Source of the DNA: Brevibacillus fortis
GTDB lineage: Bacteria; Bacillota; Bacilli; Brevibacillales; Brevibacillaceae
Length of the DNA stretch: 64,000 nucleotides
Assembly (NCBI RefSeq): GCF_003013395.1
Contig: NZ_PXZM01000001.1
Span: forward strand, 1 to 64,000
Direction: 5' to 3'
Under the pieces are notes generated by a model, which was not told the origin of the DNA, did no database searches, and saw nothing but the letters and a program-made list of their open reading frames with translations. Shown piece by piece: positions 58,786 through 64,000 of this stretch; within the stretch, counting starts at the first letter, position 1, and the number at the start of each line of letters is the position of its first letter. A program made the translations under genes and the position numbers.

Positions 58786-60798
58786 TTATCTCTTAAATCC
58801 GATATGCTTGTCATACACGTCGTACACGGAACGGGAAATGATCGCAGCCGATCTTCCCCCATAACCACCCTCAGGAACAATTACTGCTACTGCCAGGACA
58901 GGATCATCGACAGGCGCATACGAAATGCTGACACCATTCGTAATGCGGGCGTGCATTTTCCACTTTGTCTTTTTCTGTCCTGTTTTTTCGTCTGTCACAG
59001 TCGTCGGCACATAAATATCTTGCTCAGATGTACCCGTTTTCGCAGCTACTTGAAACGGCATTCCTTCATACGCGCGGACTGCTGTTCCCCCTGGCTTCGT
59101 CACCATCACCATGCCTTGCTCCAAAATGTCCCAGTATTTATCAGGGTGAGGGAAGGTGCTCATAGTTTTGGGTGTGTACGTTTTCACCAATTTTCCTTCT
59201 GGGTCGGTTATTTTATCAACCATTTGCGGCTGCAAACGAACGCCTTTATTCGCTAATGTCGCCGCAAACTGTGCCAATTGCATCGTCGTTGCCCGTACTT
59301 GCTGCCCGAAGGAAGCCTGCACCATCGATGCTAACGGACCGTAATTTTCATTCATTACCAAATAGTCTTCTTTGCCTTTGTTTTCATTCGGCAAATCCAC
59401 GCCAGTTTGAACCCCTAATCCGAATGCGTGATAGTACGATTGCAGGATGGCCGCTGACTCTTTTCCCTTTCGACGGGACAGCTCCTCCCCGATTCTCGCC
59501 ATATACGTATTCGATGACTTTTGCAGGGAAATCGCAGGGGTTATCATGCCATGCGCTTTGGAACTGTCGTTCTTAATCCGGTCGGTCCCACGTCCATAGT
59601 GATACACACCTGCATCATTCCAACGATCGGCGGGAGAGATGATGCCTTCCTGTAAACCGAGCAATACCGTAATCGGCTTGAGGACAGACCCTGACGGCAC
59701 AATTGAGCCCGGGTGCTTGTAGCCCTCCTGGATGGCCGCCTCGCCTTTTAATGGCCGCGTATCGTATGGCGCTTCTCGAATCGTCCCATTCGTCACCACC
59801 AGCTTGATCTCGTCATACATTTTTTGATCCGGTCCCTCAATCCATACGTTTGGATCGTATTCCGGATAGCTGACCATCGCAACGACCTTGCCTGTCTTAA
59901 CCTCGACTGCCACGACGTACGCTCCCTTTGCAGCCCTCGCCTCAGGGATTGTTGCACGCATCTTCGGAAGAAACTCTCGGATCGAATCCCGGATACCGAG
60001 CTGTACCCGCTGATCAATGGTGAGATACACATGATTGCCCGGAATGGATGGAACTTCCTCCACTTGTTTCACAACCGTCTGATCTGCTGCGACCTCATAC
60101 ATTCGGTAACCGTTACTCCCGCGAAGCTCTTTTTCGTAAGAGAGCTCAATCCCATCGAGCCCGACTAACTGGTTCGGCAAATACAGCTTGCTCTCATCCT
60201 TGTAGGAGGCGAGCTTCACATTTTCAGCAATGTGATAGGGCCGGACATACCCGACCGCCTGTACAGCGATTTGCTTGGGATCGTATTTCCTGATCGGTTT
60301 TGTCACCACTTCAATCCCCGGCAGTTCGCCGCGATGCTCACCCAGTACTGCGATTTCTTTCTCCGTCAAATCCACCTTCAGTTCTTTTTCCAAATAGCGC
60401 GGCAATTGTCGCGCCACTCCCACATAATTGCCTTTCTCGTAGGCATAGCCGACATCCATCTTTTTTAACAGCGTGGCTTTGTCGAGTTTCAGTATTTTCT
60501 CCAGCTTTTCCACCAGGTCAAAGTACGCTTTCTTCCCCATAACCTCTTGTTCACGGAAGACAGCGAGATGGGAAGGCCGACTTTCGGCAATGACATACCC
60601 GTTGCGGTCATAAATGTTTCCTCGCATAGCGGAAATGTAATCTTTTTTATACGATCGGTTTGCCAGCTCATTTGCATAAACGCTCCCTTGCTGGATTTGG
60701 ATTTGCGCCAATCTAAATATGATTGCCACAAACATGAGAAATACGACGATATAGACGATTTGCAGTCGTTTTAAACGATCATTTTTTGCTTCCTTCAT
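58786..60798 (-). CDS. Class B penicillin-binding protein (PBP2/MrdA-type transpeptidase)
   Basis: A 670-aa membrane-anchored transpeptidase: cytoplasmic tail and single helix near residues 13-33, a dimerisation/pedestal domain (about 55-245, with RGNIYDRNGYVIAES), then the penicillin-binding domain with SxxK at S371-K374, SSN at 428-430 and KTG at 587-589. It cross-links peptidoglycan on the outer face of the membrane. It lies 12 bases after the other PBP gene, sharing a transcript. PBP2A/SpoVD-like specificity cannot be decided; no PASTA repeats are present. Confidence 0.93.
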   Translation of the reverse strand: MKEAKNDRLKRLQIVYIVVFLMFVAIIFRLAQIQIQQGSVYANELANRSYKKDYISAMRGNIYDRNGYVIAESRPSHLAVFREQEVMGKKAYFDLVEKLEKILKLDKATLLKKMDVGYAYEKGNYVGVARQLPRYLEKELKVDLTEKEIAVLGEHRGELPGIEVVTKPIRKYDPKQIAVQAVGYVRPYHIAENVKLASYKDESKLYLPNQLVGLDGIELSYEKELRGSNGYRMYEVAADQTVVKQVEEVPSIPGNHVYLTIDQRVQLGIRDSIREFLPKMRATIPEARAAKGAYVVAVEVKTGKVVAMVSYPEYDPNVWIEGPDQKMYDEIKLVVTNGTIREAPYDTRPLKGEAAIQEGYKHPGSIVPSGSVLKPITVLLGLQEGIISPADRWNDAGVYHYGRGTDRIKNDSSKAHGMITPAISLQKSSNTYMARIGEELSRRKGKESAAILQSYYHAFGLGVQTGVDLPNENKGKEDYLVMNENYGPLASMVQASFGQQVRATTMQLAQFAATLANKGVRLQPQMVDKITDPEGKLVKTYTPKTMSTFPHPDKYWDILEQGMVMVTKPGGTAVRAYEGMPFQVAAKTGTSEQDIYVPTTVTDEKTGQKKTKWKMHARITNGVSISYAPVDDPVLAVAVIVPEGGYGGRSAAIISRSVYDVYDKHIGFKR

Positions 60799-60810
60799 AC
60801 TTGCCTCTCC

Positions 60811-62862
60811 CTACTCTTTCAGTACCTTCGTGAATATCCGTTTGATACGTGCATCGAGTACGTGACTACCCCCTCGACCACGAACATCTTCGATCATCAT
60901 GGTAACCAGCAAACGCGGATCATCTACATTAAAAACGGCGTACCATCCGTTTTCCACTCCGAGCTCGCCTTTTTTCTGTTTCAGCTCAGCTGTTCCAGTC
61001 TTGCCCGCCATGCGTATACCAGGCACGCGTGCTCCTCGTCCGGTTCCGCGCTGGTCTTCCATAACCTGTATCAAATGCTGCTTCACTGTGCCAACCACAT
61101 CAGCAGGTATGACATTCGTCTTCCAATACCCGTCTTTTTTGTCTCCCTGCAACAGTGATGGATAGACGATATTTCCGTCATTTGCAAAAGCGCTGTACAC
61201 CAACGCGAGGTGAAGCGGCGTCATCGTTACCTCGCCCTGACCATATCCAGAGTCAGCCAATTGAATCTCGTTTTTGAAACCGTCGTTATACAGCTTCGAC
61301 TTTTCCAGTGGATAGGGAATCGGTAGGGCTTCATGGAATCCAAACAGCTCGCTCTTTTTCACGAATTGCTCCTCCCCCATGGAGAGTGCCGCTTTCGCAA
61401 AATAAATATTGTCGGAGTACACCAATGCTTTCTCCAAATTGACAGGTCCCCCGTAATCGCTGACCCGCGTTACCTCGTATCCACCCCAGGAGGCATCCTT
61501 CTGCCAATGCAGTCCGCGGACGTGGATACTGTCCGCAGGGGTAATTGCTCCTGACGCAAGGCCAATCGTTGCCGTAATCGGCTTGAATGTGGAACCCGGC
61601 GCAAACCCGCGCGCGAATCGATTGAGAAGCGGCTTTTGCGGATTTTCATTGATTTGCTTCCATTCCGTAGCCGACATTCCAAGCACAAACGCATTCGGAT
61701 CAAAGGACGGAGAATTGACGAGGGCCATGATTTCCCCGGTCTTTGGTGAAATCGCCGCAGCCGTCCCCGCTTCGTTTTTCAGCTCTTGGTAAATCATTTT
61801 CTGTACTTCCGCATCGATTGTTAACGCTAGTGGCTGTCCATGCTTGGCGAAGCGCTCCGCCACGGTCTTTTTTTCCGTTCCATCTGCATCCGTAATGACG
61901 ATACGTCCACCTGCGCTCCCTCTTAGCTGCTCCTCAAAAATCTGTTCCAGTCCTGATTTTCCAATCACATCGGACGTCTTATAGCCCTGATCCTTTCGCT
62001 TCTCGTACTCTTCCTGATTGATTGCGCCTACATAGCCAACCAGATGGGCAGTCGCGTCCTGATAGGGATAGTAGCGGACTTGCTTTTTGTGCAATTTGAG
62101 CCCTTCTATTTTTTCTAATCGCTGGATACGGGCATCGTCTTGCGGCAGGGTAGCGATCCGGATAAACTTGGCCGACTTGCTTGTCGTTGCTTGGACCTTC
62201 GATGTGAGGTCATCCAACGGCATTTGCAAAAGCTTGCTGACCTCCATTTTCCCAGCCTGTGACGTCTGGCCCCATTCTCCCGGATGGATCCCGATATCTA
62301 CCACGACACGCTCTGTTGCCAATGGACGCCCTGCCCGATCCGTGATTTCACCTCGTCTGGGATACACCGTACTAGCTCTTACTTTGTCCCCTTCTTTCAT
62401 TTCTGGAAAAATAAAAGAAGGATTCCAATGTATGTACCAGTCCTCCAAGTCGTTCTGCGTTTCTTTGACAAGCATTGCTTTCCCTGTAAAGGAAATCGGT
62501 TCGACGAAAGTTTCCATCGTCAGCCGGTAATGAAAGTTGATCTGCCCATCCTCACCTGACGTGACGTCGCCATTGTACATCGGCTCGACCGCAATCGCTT
62601 TGGCCTCGATTCCTCCGTAAATGTTTTGGTAACGCGAAACGAATTCTTCTTTGCTGATGGTCTTTTTTGTATGTAAAGAAAGCTGCTCGTACATGCCAGA
62701 GAATTCCTGTTCTCCCCATTTTGTCGTATACGCGGTGAATGCTGCCTTTGCCCTCTCGCCATCCGACATCGCGGTGTCCTTCCAAAAGTCCCAGAAAAGA
62801 TAGAAAAAACCTGAAAGAACAACGACAAACACTGTCCAAAATACCAACCATGTCTTTCTCAC
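60811..62862 (-). CDS. Class B penicillin-binding protein with MecA-like NTF2 domain (PbpC-type)
   Basis: A 683-aa transpeptidase: N-terminal helix near residues 5-25, an NTF2-like MecA_N domain (about 33-150), a dimerisation domain with YPRRGEITDRAGRPLA, and a penicillin-binding domain with STFK at 424-427, SDN at 483-485 and KTG at 621-623. The MecA_N-type arrangement is shared with B. subtilis PbpC and S. aureus PBP2a, which often bind beta-lactams weakly. The start is a GTG at 62862 with GGAAGGTG upstream. First gene of the two-gene operon. Confidence 0.93.
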   Translation of the reverse strand: MRKTWLVFWTVFVVVLSGFFYLFWDFWKDTAMSDGERAKAAFTAYTTKWGEQEFSGMYEQLSLHTKKTISKEEFVSRYQNIYGGIEAKAIAVEPMYNGDVTSGEDGQINFHYRLTMETFVEPISFTGKAMLVKETQNDLEDWYIHWNPSFIFPEMKEGDKVRASTVYPRRGEITDRAGRPLATERVVVDIGIHPGEWGQTSQAGKMEVSKLLQMPLDDLTSKVQATTSKSAKFIRIATLPQDDARIQRLEKIEGLKLHKKQVRYYPYQDATAHLVGYVGAINQEEYEKRKDQGYKTSDVIGKSGLEQIFEEQLRGSAGGRIVITDADGTEKKTVAERFAKHGQPLALTIDAEVQKMIYQELKNEAGTAAAISPKTGEIMALVNSPSFDPNAFVLGMSATEWKQINENPQKPLLNRFARGFAPGSTFKPITATIGLASGAITPADSIHVRGLHWQKDASWGGYEVTRVSDYGGPVNLEKALVYSDNIYFAKAALSMGEEQFVKKSELFGFHEALPIPYPLEKSKLYNDGFKNEIQLADSGYGQGEVTMTPLHLALVYSAFANDGNIVYPSLLQGDKKDGYWKTNVIPADVVGTVKQHLIQVMEDQRGTGRGARVPGIRMAGKTGTAELKQKKGELGVENGWYAVFNVDDPRLLVTMMIEDVRGRGGSHVLDARIKRIFTKVLKE

Positions 62863-62904
62863 TAGTCATTCACCTTCCCTATCACACGATATTACAGTCG
62901 GACA

Positions 62905-62934
62905 CCATAATATATGGAAAAAATATGATGACAA
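62905..62934 (-). promoter_or_regulatory. Promoter of the penicillin-binding protein operon
   Basis: On the minus strand TTGTCA (62934-62929), 16 bases, TATTAT (62912-62907). The dyad CCATA-ATA-TATGG (62905-62917) overlaps the -10 box and is a possible operator for the neighbouring FHA regulator. Confidence 0.6.
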
Positions 62935-62985
62935 GATGAGACTATTCTCATAGTACGATGATAAGTGTCAGATAGTTACGCTAAA

Positions 62986-63015
62986 TACAAAAAACACAGG
63001 AGATTCATCCTGTGT
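62986..63015 (-). terminator. Terminator of the FHA regulator gene
   Basis: On the minus strand ACACAGGA / TCCTGTGT with a six-base loop is followed by TTTTTTGTATTT, 16 bases after the stop codon of the regulator. Confidence 0.88.
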
Positions 63016-63030
63016 CTGTCGTACTGCCTA

Positions 63031-63723
63031 CTATTCTTCCCACATGTAACCAAAGCGAGGGATCGTGGTGACGTTCTCGCCATATCTGCCCAGCCGCTTA
63101 CGCAAGCGATAAACGAGAGCATTGATCTCAGCTCGTCCAACATCCGGGACGCTGCTCTGTGCATTCAGCAACCGCTCCGGCCAGACGAGTACCATGATTT
63201 CATCATAGCTAACCGCCTGATTCGCACGTTGGTACAGAAGCATGAGCAAGTCCATATCTTTTCCGGTCAAATGGATTCTTGCGCCATCGAGACGTATTTC
63301 TCTGCGTTCCAGATTGATGACCAAGCCGGAAGTGGAGGTAGTTTCTTTGGGAATCGTCAAAGGGAATGAGAACTCCCGCGTCACATCCATCTCGCTACCC
63401 TCTGCGAAAAATATCATCTCTACCACGCCTTTGGCCAACGTAATATGGTCACCGTGATACAGAAAATGAGGTGCTTGCTGGATCGGCATTCCGTTCACTT
63501 CTGTCCCATGCTTGCTTTGCAAATCAGAAATCGTATATTGGCTATTGATTTTCCGTATTACTGCATGCCTTCTGGAGATATACGGACTAGAAAAAGCAAT
63601 GTCTGGTTGTAATTGATTGCCCCGTCTCCCAATCGTACACTCTTCCTTATGTAGAAACTGGCGCTTCTGAAGCTGCTCGGGGTCTCCTTTTTTAATCAAT
63701 ACATATATGCCGTCGTCCAACAT
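63031..63723 (-). CDS. FHA-domain / winged-helix fusion regulator
   Basis: A 230-aa protein. Residues about 28-108 form an FHA phosphothreonine-binding domain (CTIGRRGNQ, SSPYISRRHAVIRK, LQSKHGTEVNGMPI). Residues about 140-228 form an OmpR/SARP-type winged helix (KDMDLLMLLYQRANQAVSYDEIMVLVWPE, AEINALVYRLRKRL, IPRFGYMWEE). No receiver domain is present. It would couple Ser/Thr kinase signalling, such as a PASTA kinase reading cell-wall state, to transcription. It sits just upstream of, and in the same direction as, two PBP genes. The link to them is inference. Confidence 0.87.
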   Translation of the reverse strand: MLDDGIYVLIKKGDPEQLQKRQFLHKEECTIGRRGNQLQPDIAFSSPYISRRHAVIRKINSQYTISDLQSKHGTEVNGMPIQQAPHFLYHGDHITLAKGVVEMIFFAEGSEMDVTREFSFPLTIPKETTSTSGLVINLERREIRLDGARIHLTGKDMDLLMLLYQRANQAVSYDEIMVLVWPERLLNAQSSVPDVGRAEINALVYRLRKRLGRYGENVTTIPRFGYMWEE

Positions 63724-64000
63724 TCATCACCTCGAAAAGAGTTGGAGCTATCTGTATTTATTACATATTAAATTACGCATAAGTCAACACTTTTTTCTAT
63801 GAGCCGAAGTTCAAAAAGCTGTCTTTTTGAACATATATTAATAGCAAAAAAGCCGCCAATTGTCCAGCCAACGAAAGTGACCGGTCGATTGACAGCTCTA
63901 TATCATCGCTATCCGCGAACGAATAGCGCTTGATTTTCTATGTTGATCGTCTTAGGAGCAGCGCTTGAGAGCAGCGAATTTTTTCGGTTCAATCGCCAGT
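63724..64000. other. Intergenic region upstream of the FHA regulator, window edge
   Basis: Contains the candidate sigma-A promoter of the FHA gene on the minus strand (TTGACT 63787-63782, 16 bases, TGTAAT 63765-63760) and the perfect inverted repeat GTTCAAAAAG-ctgt-CTTTTTGAAC at 63809-63832. A minus-strand frame ending at 63952 (LAIEPKKFAALKRCS) could be the C-terminus of a gene beyond the window, but it is too short to judge. Nothing else is supported. Confidence 0.5.

Noticed and set aside
63833-64000. Possible C-terminus of a gene entering from the right edge
   Set aside because: Only about 15 codons are in the window on the minus strand; this is insufficient to distinguish coding from chance.
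1-64000. CRISPR arrays, tRNA and rRNA genes, riboswitches
   Set aside because: I looked for regularly spaced repeats, tRNA-like cloverleaf segments and common riboswitch cores and recognised none; a covariance-model scan would be needed to exclude divergent riboswitches.

Overview
The window looks like chromosome of a low-to-mid GC, spore-forming Gram-positive of the Paenibacillaceae, most probably Brevibacillus. This is inferred from purine-rich Shine-Dalgarno sites before nearly every gene, lipoproteins with Bacillus-type lipoboxes, sigma-A promoters, a sigma-D-type promoter before a chemotaxis receptor, and an AloR/NprR-like peptide-receptor regulator. No rRNA, tRNA or CRISPR was seen, so the genus is an inference.

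Layout. 1-4050: oligopeptide/dipeptide ABC operon (binding protein, two permeases, no ATPases) behind a strong operator-bearing promoter. 4050-15204: small regulator-plus-target pairs: TetR with a kinase-like gene and a divergent DoxX-type gene, MocR with GNAT, CapA, MarR with NmrA and membrane genes, SDR, DUF418 protein. 15260-18304: tripartite tricarboxylate transporter tctB-tctA-tctC. 18419-20972: a decayed HD-domain gene, then a peptide-quorum-sensing module: a 427-aa HTH/TPR receptor of the RRNPP type followed by a previously uncalled 41-aa secreted pro-peptide gene, flanked by two kinds of dispersed structured repeats. 20973-26706: Zn-alcohol dehydrogenase with a sigma-54 promoter, divergent from an Fe-alcohol dehydrogenase / NtrB-type kinase / NtrC-type regulator / BenE operon; the NtrC protein has lost its sigma-54-contacting centre. 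26779-32939: SDR with WYL regulator, NaiP-like MFS carrier, AraC, LysR with a DMT exporter. 32970-36268: an ECF sigma/anti-sigma/lipoprotein/binding-protein island bracketed by degenerate IS3-family transposase ends. 36284-45352: GNAT, remnant of a second RRNPP receptor, lipoate ligase, chemotaxis receptor, two-component system with a divergent M23 lipoprotein, DJ-1/PfpI protein, ArsR regulator. 45353-52817: a tightly overlapping operon of KAS III, ATP-grasp, epimerase, MBL hydrolase, adenylate-forming enzyme, GNAT-like protein and probably a DMT exporter; I read it as an uncharacterised biosynthetic cluster. 52957-53558: deletion scar joining two gene fragments. 53732-58651: alpha/beta hydrolase, Fur-box-controlled siderophore uptake genes, AraC regulator. 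58786-63723: two class B penicillin-binding proteins and an FHA-winged-helix regulator.

The most notable items are the receptor/pro-peptide pair, a ~235-nt dispersed element whose copies show compensatory base-pair changes (a likely structured RNA or hairpin element), the internally deleted NtrC regulator beside an intact-looking sigma-54 promoter and enhancer sites, and the KAS III/ATP-grasp/adenylation cluster.
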